Source: Mycobacteroides abscessus ATCC 19977 (GTDB lineage: Bacteria; Actinomycetota; Actinomycetes; Mycobacteriales; Mycobacteriaceae). From it: 64,000 nucleotides of DNA. The stretch lies in contig NC_010397.1 of assembly GCF_000069185.1 (NCBI RefSeq), positions 4,588,001 to 4,652,000 of the forward strand, in the 5' to 3' direction. Below, in pieces: positions 1-8,373 of this stretch; positions within the stretch are counted from its first letter, which is position 1; each line of letters begins with the position of its first letter. Both the position numbers and the translations under genes were made by a program. Under the pieces are notes generated by a model, which was not told the origin of the DNA, made no database searches, and saw only the letters and a program-made list of their open reading frames with translations.

Positions 1-977
1 ATCTGGTGATGATGAAGTACCTGGCATTCGGCCTTATCGCCGCCCTTATCCTCGATGCCACCGTGGTCCGCATGCTGCTCATCCCGGCGGTCATGAAGCT
101 GCTCGGGGACGACTGCTGGTGGGCTCCGGCGTGGATGAAGCGAATCCAGGTCAAACTCGGCCTCGGCGAGGTCACCCTGCCCGACGAGCGCAAGCGTCCG
201 ACCGGTCGCGAGCAGGCCATCGCCGCGGCCTCGTCTCCGGTCGGGTCCAACGCGCGCACCACCAAGTTGCCGATCGCCTCCGAGCGCACCCGGCTGCCGT
301 CGACACCGACGCCACGCCAGCACGATCCGTCGGCTCCGGCGCGGCCCACTCCGCCCCCGCCCGCTCCGCCGACCGCCCCGGTCAATCTGGCCGGCAACGA
401 CAGCGGGGACGCGTCCGCCACGACGCGCATGGCAGTGCCCGGCAAGAATGTAGCTCCCACCGATGCGCCCACCACGCGCGTACCAGGCGGAAACCCGGCC
501 GGACCGGATGCTCCCACCACGCGCAGCAGCGTGGCTGGCACGCACCGCCCGGACCGCCGGAATGCAGACCGTGAGATCGAGTCCTGGCTCGGCGAGCTTC
601 GTGGGCCCAAGCAGCCCGGCGCAGCCGCGGGTACCGAGGCGGGCGACGCCACCACCGCGATTCCGGTTTCCAAGCCACAGTCCACACCGCGACCGGCGCA
701 GCCCAACCGCGCCAGTGGCACACCCGGTGAGGACGCGACGACTGCCATGCCGATCGCCAAGCCGGAGGTGCAGCGGCAGGGCCCGCCACGGGCGCAGCGG
801 CCTCAACCCGAGCAGCAACAGCCTGCCAAGCCCTCCACCGATGCGACAGAGGCTCTGCCCGCGCCGGGGCAGAACCGCACCCCGCAACAGCAGGAGGTCG
901 ATGAGGCCACCCGCCGCAGCCGTGGCGGCAGCGTCAGCGCCCAAGATCTGCTGCGCCGCGAGGGACGCCGCATCTAA
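1..977 (+). CDS. mmpL3: MmpL3 mycolate-lipid transporter, C-terminal end (5' truncated)
   Basis: This is the end of an RND-type transporter that flips trehalose monomycolate across the inner membrane. The open frame enters from outside the window. The visible part starts in the last membrane helix (KYLAFGLIAALILDATVVRM), followed by the family-typical VMKLLGDDCWWAP and a short amphipathic stretch ending LPDERKRP. That signature is what I know from mycobacterial MmpL3. The rest is a cytoplasmic tail of about 250 residues rich in Pro, Ala and Thr, with repeated TT-x-hydrophobic-Pro motifs. The next gene is convergent, and a hairpin follows the stop. By conserved order it corresponds to Rv0206c. 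Confidence 0.93.
   Translation, partial: LVMMKYLAFGLIAALILDATVVRMLLIPAVMKLLGDDCWWAPAWMKRIQVKLGLGEVTLPDERKRPTGREQAIAAASSPVGSNARTTKLPIASERTRLPSTPTPRQHDPSAPARPTPPPPAPPTAPVNLAGNDSGDASATTRMAVPGKNVAPTDAPTTRVPGGNPAGPDAPTTRSSVAGTHRPDRRNADREIESWLGELRGPKQPGAAAGTEAGDATTAIPVSKPQSTPRPAQPNRASGTPGEDATTAMPIAKPEVQRQGPPRAQRPQPEQQQPAKPSTDATEALPAPGQNRTPQQQEVDEATRRSRGGSVSAQDLLRREGRRI
258..866 (+). repeat. Degenerate TTxxP peptide repeats encoded in the MmpL3 tail
   Basis: Within the MmpL3 C-terminal tail about seven short motifs recur: TTKLP, TTRMAVP, TTRVP, TTRSS, TTAIP, TTAMP and TEALP. Most follow an acidic DA(P/T) lead. They lie in disordered Pro-rich sequence. Similar threonine motifs in mycobacterial membrane proteins are phosphorylated by Ser/Thr kinases and bound by FHA domains; that role here is inference. 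Confidence 0.6.
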
Positions 978-998
978 CGACGCGGGATGCTGTCGTCG

Positions 999-1019
999 TC
1001 TCGGCTTGTTCGGCCGAGA
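999..1019 (+). terminator. Short hairpin after mmpL3
   Basis: A 7-bp perfect stem (TCTCGGC and GCCGAGA) with a 7-base loop begins 21 bases after the mmpL3 stop. There is no T-run, so it is at best a mycobacterial-style terminator. Its right arm overlaps the left arm of the longer hairpin at 1015-1071, so the two structures exclude each other. Confidence 0.4.
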
Positions 1020-1071
1020 GGACATTCAGGTACGGCACTACTCGGCCGTTGCGTTCGTCGATGTCCTCTCG
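1015..1071 (+). repeat. 3'-UTR hairpin with 35-base loop (copy 1)
   Basis: Perfect 11-bp arms (CGAGAGGACAT at 1015-1025 and its complement at 1061-1071) enclose exactly 35 bases. Positions 13-19 of the loop read CTACTCG. The loop length is the same as in the hairpins at 46772-46838 and 57591-57669, and the loop heptamer is identical to the one at 57613-57647. Confidence 0.5.
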
Positions 1072-1158
1072 ACTCGGGTGGGACCTCAGCGGCGGGAGGT
1101 TTGGCGATATGACATTGCGCCCTGCCTCCGCTGCGCCCCCGGCCGAGCGGCTCGTCGA

Positions 1159-2979
1159 TTACGTGACGGGCCTCTCGGCACTGGGTTCTTCACTGCGGGT
1201 CGCGTACTCACGCGCATAGAGCGTGCCTCCACCCAAGAGCAGCAAGCCGGTGACGATGAACGCACCGATCCGTGCCACACCGTCCAGCGTCGCGAGGTCA
1301 AACAGGAACAACTTGGCCACAGCCATCGCGGCCAGCACGAATCCTGTTCTGGTAACCCAGCTCCGGCCGCGGTAGCGGCGTAAACCGGCCAGCAGCAGCG
1401 CCACCGAAACGGCCATCCACGACACCGTCGCCAGGCCGTGGCCGAGCAGGAAGCCATCGTTATTGCCAAGCAGCGCAGTACCCGAGAGCACCACCGCCGC
1501 CGTACCGGAGTACAGCATCGAGACGCCCGCCAGCACGGCACGCGTGGGAGCGGATTGCGGGCTCGCCCACCCCACCCGCGCCATGGTCGCCAACACCATG
1601 CCAACCGTCGCCGCCATGAGCACGCTGGCGATGACCAGCAGCGGTCCCGCATACAGCACGGCACTTGCCGAGTCGGTCAGCAGTTCCGGCCGCACGTACG
1701 CGAGGTAGACGGCTGCGCCCAGCCCACCGAACACCTGCCCCAACACCAGCGCAACACGATCGCGCAGTTGGTATCCGATAGCGCAGCAAGATAGCGCGAT
1801 CGCCAACAGCACCACTGCCAGCAGTGCGTCCCGGGCACCATCGACCGAGGCCTGCAATAAGGCCACCCCCGCCACTGCCGCCACGGTTATGCGCGCGTGC
1901 ACCGGAAGAGCACCGACGAGCAGCAGCACCGCGCCCATCACCACAGCGACACCCACCGGAACCAGCACGCCCAGCGGCCACACCGGGAAGAAGAGCGCAC
2001 CGTAGAGAACCGGGGACGACGCGACCGCGATCATCACCGACGAGGTGATGTCATCGTGCTCACCGGTGAGCAACCAGAGCGAACCAACCAGAGTGACCAG
2101 CAAGGCCATCACCGACATCGCGAGCAGGGCAAGTGACGCCGTGTAGCTCACGTGAATCGCCGTCAGCAGCGTCAGACTGACCCCCACAGTGCGGAAGGCA
2201 TGCAGCACAGGCCAATTCCGGCCGACCTGAGCGGTGAGACTCGCGATGAGCAGTATCAGCGCGAAGGCGGCGAGTTCGACGGTGAACCCATCGGTCAGGA
2301 ATGGCGCCAGCACCGTGATCGCGGCAACCACACCCGACGCAAAGGGTTGCGAGTTCCAGTGCCGCGCCAGCACCAGGCCGACACCCGCGATGCCTAAACC
2401 GAGTACCAGCCCCGCCACCACCGGAATCCTGTCGTAGATGACGGTAAGCGCCAATACGTCGAAGAATGCGGCCGCGAATCCTGTTGCTGCCGTGGCGATA
2501 CCACCAACACGCCCGCCCGGACGTGAGTACACCCGAATACCCAGGGCTACTAGCCCACCGGCGAGGGCGGCCCCGGACACCATACGCGGTACCGGACCGA
2601 AGTACCCGCTCTTGGCGGCCAGCACCAGCAGCATGACCACACCAGCCAATGTCACCACCGCACCCGCCAACGCCATCGCCTTGCTCGCGAATCCTTCGCG
2701 CATCCACCACGGTTCCAGCTGGGGAGGCGCCGGATGAGGGGCACGCGCTGGTACCGGCATCCGCGCAGGTGGCATCACCACGGGGGCGGGTGCGACGGCT
2801 TGCGCGACGCCCTGGGCACGTCGGTAATCGTCCCAATACCGCTGGGCCTTCAGGTATTCGGCCTGGGTCCATTCGACCATCCGGCCTCGTAACGCATCGA
2901 CCTCGGCGCGCAGCGCACGTTCACGCCCATCGAGTTCGTCCAGCGTCGCGGTCATCTGCTGCAACTGTGGATCTGACAT
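1159..2979 (-). CDS. DUF2339 multi-pass membrane protein
   Basis: This is a 606-residue predicted membrane protein of the DUF2339 family, whose function is unknown. The N-terminus has a short charged coiled-coil-like segment (about residues 5-55, ELDGRERALRAEVDALRG), then a Pro-rich linker, then a long run of closely packed hydrophobic helices to the C-terminus. I chose the ATG at 2979, preceded by GAGAGG; the frame continues 13 codons upstream without a better signal. The gene lies downstream of the tetR gene on the same strand, separated by a palindrome, and converges on mmpL3. No catalytic motif is visible. Confidence 0.8.
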   Translation of the reverse strand: MSDPQLQQMTATLDELDGRERALRAEVDALRGRMVEWTQAEYLKAQRYWDDYRRAQGVAQAVAPAPVVMPPARMPVPARAPHPAPPQLEPWWMREGFASKAMALAGAVVTLAGVVMLLVLAAKSGYFGPVPRMVSGAALAGGLVALGIRVYSRPGGRVGGIATAATGFAAAFFDVLALTVIYDRIPVVAGLVLGLGIAGVGLVLARHWNSQPFASGVVAAITVLAPFLTDGFTVELAAFALILLIASLTAQVGRNWPVLHAFRTVGVSLTLLTAIHVSYTASLALLAMSVMALLVTLVGSLWLLTGEHDDITSSVMIAVASSPVLYGALFFPVWPLGVLVPVGVAVVMGAVLLLVGALPVHARITVAAVAGVALLQASVDGARDALLAVVLLAIALSCCAIGYQLRDRVALVLGQVFGGLGAAVYLAYVRPELLTDSASAVLYAGPLLVIASVLMAATVGMVLATMARVGWASPQSAPTRAVLAGVSMLYSGTAAVVLSGTALLGNNDGFLLGHGLATVSWMAVSVALLLAGLRRYRGRSWVTRTGFVLAAMAVAKLFLFDLATLDGVARIGAFIVTGLLLLGGGTLYAREYATRSEEPSAERPVT

Positions 2980-3023
2980 ACCTCTCAGCGTGCTGGCCGT
3001 GCGATGCGAGGTGAACACGTAGA

Positions 3024-3041
3024 CCTACCAATACCGGTAGG
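3024..3041. promoter_or_regulatory. Inverted repeat upstream of the DUF2339 gene
   Basis: CCTACC and GGTAGG arms flank a 6-base centre. The repeat sits between the tetR stop and the DUF2339 start. It could be an operator for the adjacent TetR protein. On the plus strand it is followed by GGTTTTT and would look like an intrinsic terminator, but no plus-strand gene reads into it. Confidence 0.4.
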
Positions 3042-3065
3042 GGTTTTTCACGGCGCTAGGTATCT

Positions 3066-3722
3066 CTACTTACCGTCTCCGTCAGCGCTCTCCGGTCCGG
3101 CAGTCATAACCTGCCCCAGATAGGCGGCGCGCAGTGTCCGGGATGCGAACGACTCCTGTTCGCCCCACGGCAGGTACGGCCTGGTCACCAGCAGCGAGGC
3201 CACGCCATGGGTGGTCGCCCACAACTGCAGGGCCGACCCGAGGGTATTACCGCGGGGAAAACGCTCCTCGTCAACCAGCTCTTGAACGATGTCCCGCAGA
3301 TGCAGAAAGGCTGAGCTGCTGAGTATTTCATCGGATTCCGCCCCGAGGCGTGGAGGATTGGCCGTCGCGAAGCGGTACCACAGCGGATGCTCCGCAGCAT
3401 GACGCACATAGGCCAGTCCGAGTGCGTGCAGGCGCTCCAGCGCCGTGGACACGTTGACCGTAGCCCGCTGCAATGCCTCCCCCAGCTGTTCGAAATACCT
3501 CGCGCACAAGGCATCAGCCAACTCATCGGTGCTGGAGAAGTGCCGGTACAGCGACGGCGCGGTGATCCCCAACGCACGCGTCAATTCACGCGCCGACGGG
3601 GCCCTCGCCTCTCCAGAACTGAGGATGAGATCCATCGCGGTGTCGATGATCTGTTGTCGCAACTGCCAGCCCTGCCCCCTGGGCAGACGCTTTCGCGCGG
3701 TCGTGTCGTTTTCGTCATCCAT
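3066..3722 (-). CDS. TetR-family regulator, last gene of mce operon
   Basis: This is a 218-residue TetR repressor. The N-terminal helix-turn-helix is clear (about residues 15-65, with ARELTRALGITAPSLYRHFS), followed by an all-alpha ligand-binding domain. The start is the ATG at 3722, with GGAG nine bases upstream; a longer open frame to 4109 runs antisense-like through mceF and is rejected. The gene begins 25 bases after the mceF stop, so it is very likely co-transcribed with the mce genes and may autoregulate the operon through palindromes at 12841-12871. The ligand is unknown; a lipid or acyl-CoA would fit. Confidence 0.85.
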   Translation of the reverse strand: MDDENDTTARKRLPRGQGWQLRQQIIDTAMDLILSSGEARAPSARELTRALGITAPSLYRHFSSTDELADALCARYFEQLGEALQRATVNVSTALERLHALGLAYVRHAAEHPLWYRFATANPPRLGAESDEILSSSAFLHLRDIVQELVDEERFPRGNTLGSALQLWATTHGVASLLVTRPYLPWGEQESFASRTLRAAYLGQVMTAGPESADGDGK

Positions 3723-3747
3723 CTGCCACTCCAACCGCGTGTCTCGA

Positions 3748-4998
3748 TCACCGCGGAGGTTCGATGGGCAGTGTCGGACCACCCGGGGGCGTCGGAATCG
3801 TGAACCTGCCCTTGGGCGTGGGGTCAGTCTTCTTCCCGAGATCGGCTCCCGGTGGTGGACCAGCCGTGTCATCGCCGGCGGGTCGCGGCGCATTCTTCGC
3901 GCCGCGAATAAGCACCGCCGGGTCATCATCTGCGCAGTAGGTGTACACGGGCGGCTCGGGGAAATCGGCCGAAGACGGCGGGACTCTCGGGGTGCCGTAG
4001 TCACACGCATACCGTGGATACAGGTCAGCGGTGACCCAGATACCGTTGTCACGCATGGTATCTGCGATCGCGCCGAAGGTAGATCCGCGGTAGTTGGGGA
4101 AGAACGCATTGATCGCAGGTGTACGCACGTAGAGCATCTGCGACGTGGTGGCCAGGCTCGCGAGCAGCTGCACCATGGTGTCCGAGTTGTCGCTGAAGAG
4201 GTTGTCGATGGCGCTCAGGGTTTTCGGCGTCCGATCGATCAGGGTGCGGTAGCCGTTCTGCATCTTCTCCACACCGCGCAGCGTCCGCCCCAGACCGTCC
4301 GCAGTTGCCTTGATCCCCGCGTTCTTGTCGGCGGCCAGGGTCAACACCACGCGGCTGTTCTTGAGAATGCTGGTGGTCTCGGGCAGCACCGAGTCGAGCG
4401 TGCTCAGCAAGAAAGTGCCGCCGTCGATGATCTCGGTCAGCTTGCGTGGGCCCTCCTTGGTCAGACCCAGCTCCTTCTTGATCAGCTCAAGCTTCTTGGG
4501 ATCCACCTGGGCCAGCACGCCGTCCGCATCGGCCAGCAGCTTGGCCAGCGTCACCGGCACCTGTACCCCTTCGGCAATCACACTGCCGTCGCTAAGATAG
4601 GGGCCGTGCTGGCCCGGTGTGCCTTCGAAGTTGATGTACTGCTCACCAGCCGGCGAGAGACCGGCAACGCGCACCTTGGCCGCGGCAGGGATCTTGTACT
4701 TCGACAGAATTTCGGCGGTCGCTTCGACTCCCTGTGGAGTGATCCGCAGCGACTGCACGGTGCCGATCTTGACGCCACGCAGCGCGACATCCTGACGCGG
4801 CAGCAGGCCACCCGACTCACTCAGTTTCACCGTGACTCGATATGTGGACGCAAAGGGGTTGGCGCGCAGCGCCCCGACGCACAGATACGTCACCGCCAGT
4901 ACCAGGGTGAGTACCAATGCCAATGTCGACAACATAGACTTCTGGCGATGGCCGGCGCGCACCGCAGCCACTACAGCATTAGCGACGGCGTCGATCAT
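3748..4998 (-). CDS. Mce family protein MceF (first mce operon)
   Basis: This is a 416-residue MCE (MlaD-type) protein. It has one N-terminal membrane helix (about residues 22-45) and an MCE domain starting near ASTYRVTVKLSESGGLLPRQDV with the usual GVKIGTVQSL motif. A helical region and a Pro-rich tail ending PTLPIEPPR follow. MceF forms part of the hexameric periplasmic channel that carries lipids to the YrbE permease pair. The ATG overlaps the mceE stop (ATGA), giving translational coupling. The protein is clearly related to the mceF at 59679-60932, including the tail DPTPKGRFTIPTP. Confidence 0.92.
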   Translation of the reverse strand: MIDAVANAVVAAVRAGHRQKSMLSTLALVLTLVLAVTYLCVGALRANPFASTYRVTVKLSESGGLLPRQDVALRGVKIGTVQSLRITPQGVEATAEILSKYKIPAAAKVRVAGLSPAGEQYINFEGTPGQHGPYLSDGSVIAEGVQVPVTLAKLLADADGVLAQVDPKKLELIKKELGLTKEGPRKLTEIIDGGTFLLSTLDSVLPETTSILKNSRVVLTLAADKNAGIKATADGLGRTLRGVEKMQNGYRTLIDRTPKTLSAIDNLFSDNSDTMVQLLASLATTSQMLYVRTPAINAFFPNYRGSTFGAIADTMRDNGIWVTADLYPRYACDYGTPRVPPSSADFPEPPVYTYCADDDPAVLIRGAKNAPRPAGDDTAGPPPGADLGKKTDPTPKGRFTIPTPPGGPTLPIEPPR

Positions 4999-6200
4999 CG
5001 CCCGGGCCCCGGAGCGGGCGGGACGGGTTCGATCACGCCAGGCTCGGTGGGACTCGGCCCCACCGGAGCTTCTTGGCCGAAAGCCCCCTTACCGACCACG
5101 CGTTCCTGCAGCCGCCACAACGTGTACTTGACCGAGCCGGCCAGCTGCGCCCAGTTGTAGCGTTTGGGCCCGTGCAGACCGACATCGGCGTAGGACCCCA
5201 CGTCCGGTATCGAACCGAGTACCAGCTGGTCCAGCGAGGCGTGCAGCGAAAGCGAGTTTCCCGCAGTCGCTTTGATGGCCGTGGGAAAGATACGGTTGAA
5301 TGCCGCCAGGCTGGTGTCGGGGTCTACCGCTACGTCATTCCAGGCCTTGGCAATCGTGTTCGCATCGGCAATGATGCTGCGGCCGCTGGTATCGGTGCCG
5401 GCGATCGACGGGAACTTCTGCAGCTGGCGCGTCGTGTCACCCATCATGAGAAGTAGTTCGGACAGCTGCGCGGTATTGGAGGCCAGTGTCTCTGTTGCCG
5501 GTCCGGCCGCCGTCACGATATCGGTGACTACCTGGTTCTTGGCGTCTAGCTGATCAGCCAGTTGCGAGGTCTGCGTGAGCGCCTCGGAGATCTGAACCGA
5601 GCGTGAGTTCAGCGCTCCCAGTAGCCTGTTGGAGTCGTTGATCAGGTCACCGAAGGCTTGTCCCTGGTCACCGGTGGCCTTGCCGAAGCCATTGACGACA
5701 TTGGTGAGATTGCGCACCGCTCCGCCATTTGAGGCCAACGCAGCCGAGCTGAGCACGGACTCCACGGTCGCGGCGGCAGTCGTGGAGTCCAGGCCGATTG
5801 TGTCCCCGTCCGTGAGCAACGGACCGTCGGCGGAGGCCCCCGCCGGGGGACGAATCGACACAAAGACATCGCCGAGCGGTGTGGCTGAGCGCAATTCAGC
5901 GGTACTTCCCTTGGGCAGTCGGACACCGTCGAGGATCCGGAGTGTGGTGACGGCCGTGAAGTTGCGCACGTGCATCTCGTCGACCTGCCCCACATCGGCG
6001 CCGGCCAACTTCACCTTCGCACTATCGGGCAGGTTCAGGACATTCGAGAAAAGTGCGGTGAGACGGTAACCCCCACTGCCGATACCGGGCGCCGGCAACG
6101 GCAGATCACCCAGCCCATTGGTGGCACACCCGCTGAGGACCGTGGCAGTCATCAACGTCGCCACTGCCGCCCGTACCGTCCGTGCCACCCGAGCCGCCAT
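4995..6200 (-). CDS. Mce family lipoprotein MceE (first mce operon)
   Basis: This is a 401-residue MCE protein with a lipoprotein signal (MAARVARTVRAAVATLM..., lipobox VLSGC, about residue 24), as is normal for the E position in mce operons. The MCE domain follows (LFSNVLNLPDSAKVKLAGAD), then a long helical region ending in a Pro-rich tail. It probably anchors the Mce assembly to the outer leaflet of the inner membrane. Its ATG shares one base with the mceD stop (TAATG), and its own stop overlaps the mceF start. Confidence 0.92.
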   Translation of the reverse strand: MAARVARTVRAAVATLMTATVLSGCATNGLGDLPLPAPGIGSGGYRLTALFSNVLNLPDSAKVKLAGADVGQVDEMHVRNFTAVTTLRILDGVRLPKGSTAELRSATPLGDVFVSIRPPAGASADGPLLTDGDTIGLDSTTAAATVESVLSSAALASNGGAVRNLTNVVNGFGKATGDQGQAFGDLINDSNRLLGALNSRSVQISEALTQTSQLADQLDAKNQVVTDIVTAAGPATETLASNTAQLSELLLMMGDTTRQLQKFPSIAGTDTSGRSIIADANTIAKAWNDVAVDPDTSLAAFNRIFPTAIKATAGNSLSLHASLDQLVLGSIPDVGSYADVGLHGPKRYNWAQLAGSVKYTLWRLQERVVGKGAFGQEAPVGPSPTEPGVIEPVPPAPGPGR

Positions 6201-7327
6201 TATTTCTGCCCCATCGCCGCAAGGCCGTCCAGGACATAGGTCAACCCGAAATCGGGCCCGTAATCCTGTAATGTACCTGTGCTGCAGCCTAATTGGCGCA
6301 GCCCCATCATATTGCAGATTTCCTTGTCCATCTGGCTCTCGAACACCAGCCGATCTGTCATGAACCGGACACGCAACCGCTTGTTGTCATGGTCTACCGC
6401 GTTGTACATGTTGTCCCACGCCAGCGGCTGGACGTCGATCCACTCAGAGATCTCGCGCTGGTTGTCGACCACCGCTTTGAGGGCGGTATTCGAATTCAAG
6501 ATGGTCTGTTTGAGATGATCACGATTCGCCTCGACGATGTCACCGGCCTGCTTGACCAGTTCGTTGAACCTGCGGCCGGTGGAACCGGTACCCAATGCCT
6601 CCTCGTCGAGGATCTGGCTCAGTTGGTGCACCGTGGAGGCGAATTCACGCAGCTTGCCATCGTTGGCAGCTGCCGCGTCGAATAGTGAACTGACGTTCTT
6701 GACAATGGCCGTCAACTGCTCGCGGGTTGTCGCACCCCCCTCCGAGCTCAGGCGCAGGGCCTTGGACAGCTCGCCAAGCCCGGCCTTGATCTTCTCTCCA
6801 TTGCCATCGGCGATACCCGAGACAGGGTTGATGACGTCGGCCACCGGCCCCTGACCCTTCCCGTCTCCCTTGAGGGACAGCGAAAGCCGGTCCAACATGC
6901 CCAACACCCGGTCGAACTCCACCGGTGTCTTGGTGTGGTCCAACCCGATGGTGTCGCCGTCCTTCAACGCGGGGCCACCACGGAACGGAGGAGAAAGCTC
7001 TATCTGACGGTCGGTCAGGATCGACGTCGATAGCGTGACCGCCTGCGCGTCGACGGGTACCCGCACGTTCTTGTCGACGGTGAACTGCACCTCGACGTAG
7101 CCCGGCATGGGCGTGATCTTGGTAACCTTGCCCACCGGCATACCCAGCACGGCAACCACATTGGATTCATAAAGACCCGACGCGCTCTCGAATTGAGCGG
7201 TCAGGGTGATGTGGTCGGTCGCGGACCTCACCCAATACGCGCCCGCGCCAACGACGGCAGCAACCAATAGCGCCAGTGCACCGATGGCCGCGATCAATCG
7301 CCTTCTGCTGTGGCCGCTCTTGCTCAT
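6200..7327 (-). CDS. Mce family protein MceD (first mce operon)
   Basis: This is a 375-residue MCE protein with one N-terminal membrane helix (about residues 12-32). The MCE domain has the conserved ESNVVAVLGMPVGKVTKI. A helical domain and a C-terminus ending DYGPDFGLTYVLDGLAAMGQ follow. The start at 7327 is set by overlap with the mceC stop (TGATG); the open frame extends 23 codons into mceC but this is not a plausible start. It forms part of a predicted hetero-hexameric lipid import tunnel. Confidence 0.92.
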   Translation of the reverse strand: MSKSGHSRRRLIAAIGALALLVAAVVGAGAYWVRSATDHITLTAQFESASGLYESNVVAVLGMPVGKVTKITPMPGYVEVQFTVDKNVRVPVDAQAVTLSTSILTDRQIELSPPFRGGPALKDGDTIGLDHTKTPVEFDRVLGMLDRLSLSLKGDGKGQGPVADVINPVSGIADGNGEKIKAGLGELSKALRLSSEGGATTREQLTAIVKNVSSLFDAAAANDGKLREFASTVHQLSQILDEEALGTGSTGRRFNELVKQAGDIVEANRDHLKQTILNSNTALKAVVDNQREISEWIDVQPLAWDNMYNAVDHDNKRLRVRFMTDRLVFESQMDKEICNMMGLRQLGCSTGTLQDYGPDFGLTYVLDGLAAMGQK

Positions 7328-8373
7328 CACTTGCAGTCCTTGAAGTACGGGATCATTCCGAATTGCTTGGCGCGCCCGCTGATCGCGCACATCCACGAAT
7401 CGACCAGCAAGCCGTTCGTCAGATTGATATCGATGGCATTACCGGTGCCGGTGGAGTTGGCGATACCGCGTATCAACACCGGCGCGATCGGGTAGAGGCT
7501 ACGAAGCAGGTCGTCGTGTTTGCCCAGCATGTCCGAGAGCTCGTGCGCCGTCTTGAGCATCGCGTTGAGCTGTGCGCGGTCCTGGACGACAACCTTGCTC
7601 AGCTGCTCCACCAGATTGGTGAATGACTGCAACATGGCATGAAAAGTGTTCCGGCGCGTCACGATTTCCTCAAGGATGTCCTGTCCCTGATTGATCAGGA
7701 CACCGATTCCCGACTGCTGCCGCCGCAGTGTGCTGGTCACCTTCTCCGTACTCTTGAGCAGTGTGCCCAGTTGGTCACGCCGATCGGCGATGACCGAAGA
7801 CAGCGATTGGATGTTCTCCATTGCCCGCGGCACGACGTCGGGCAATCCCTGCAGCTGTGTGCCCAGCACGGTGAGGGACTGCGCCACCTTGTCGAAATCG
7901 ACCTGCTCAAAGGTGTTGGTCGCCCCTGCCAGCGCGGCCTGCAGATCATAGGGAACCTCGGTGTGCGCGAGATCAATTGTCTTGCCCGGCAGCGCTGCTG
8001 ACCCCCGGGGACGCAGGTCCAGATAGCGAGACCCCAAGATGGTGGTAACCCTGATCGAGGCCTTGGTGTCCTTGCCGAGACGGATGTCGTCGCGAACCTT
8101 CAGTCCGGCTTCAACGTGGTCTCCCACCAGCTTCATGCTCGTGACGTTGCCCACGGGGATGCCCGCCACGGTGATCGGCTGCCCCGGACGTAACGAGGCC
8201 GCCTGGACGAACTCGGCGGTGTAGCTCGTGTAGCCCAGGCCAAGTGCCTTTATCAGCAGCATCGCCCCGATAAGACTCGCGATCACAGCGATCGCGATAA
8301 AGCCCAGCCATGTTTTGTTGTAGGTCTCGATCGGCCGGTTCTTGATCTTCTGCCACCTGGATCGCTCAGCCAT
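7327..8373 (-). CDS. Mce family protein MceC (first mce operon)
   Basis: This is a 348-residue MCE protein. A charged start (MAERSRWQKIKNRPIETYNK) precedes one membrane helix, then the MCE domain (AASLRPGQPITVAGIPVGNV and ASIRVTTILGSRYLDLRP). The C-terminus ends in the conserved GMIPYFKDCK. The ATG at 8373 overlaps the mceB stop by eight bases. The protein is highly similar to the partial mceC at the right edge of the window, for example TEVPYDLQA and SWMCAISGRAKQF. Confidence 0.92.
   Translation of the reverse strand: MAERSRWQKIKNRPIETYNKTWLGFIAIAVIASLIGAMLLIKALGLGYTSYTAEFVQAASLRPGQPITVAGIPVGNVTSMKLVGDHVEAGLKVRDDIRLGKDTKASIRVTTILGSRYLDLRPRGSAALPGKTIDLAHTEVPYDLQAALAGATNTFEQVDFDKVAQSLTVLGTQLQGLPDVVPRAMENIQSLSSVIADRRDQLGTLLKSTEKVTSTLRRQQSGIGVLINQGQDILEEIVTRRNTFHAMLQSFTNLVEQLSKVVVQDRAQLNAMLKTAHELSDMLGKHDDLLRSLYPIAPVLIRGIANSTGTGNAIDINLTNGLLVDSWMCAISGRAKQFGMIPYFKDCK

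Noticed and set aside
3024..3048. Palindrome plus T-run read as an intrinsic terminator
   Set aside because: The T-run is on the plus strand, where no gene reads into it, so an operator for the minus-strand gene is preferred.
3445..5160. 571-codon plus-strand open frame opposite mceE/mceF
   Set aside because: It is antisense to well-conserved Mce proteins, and the translation is Arg/His/Gln-rich with no domain. It is a GC-rich shadow frame.
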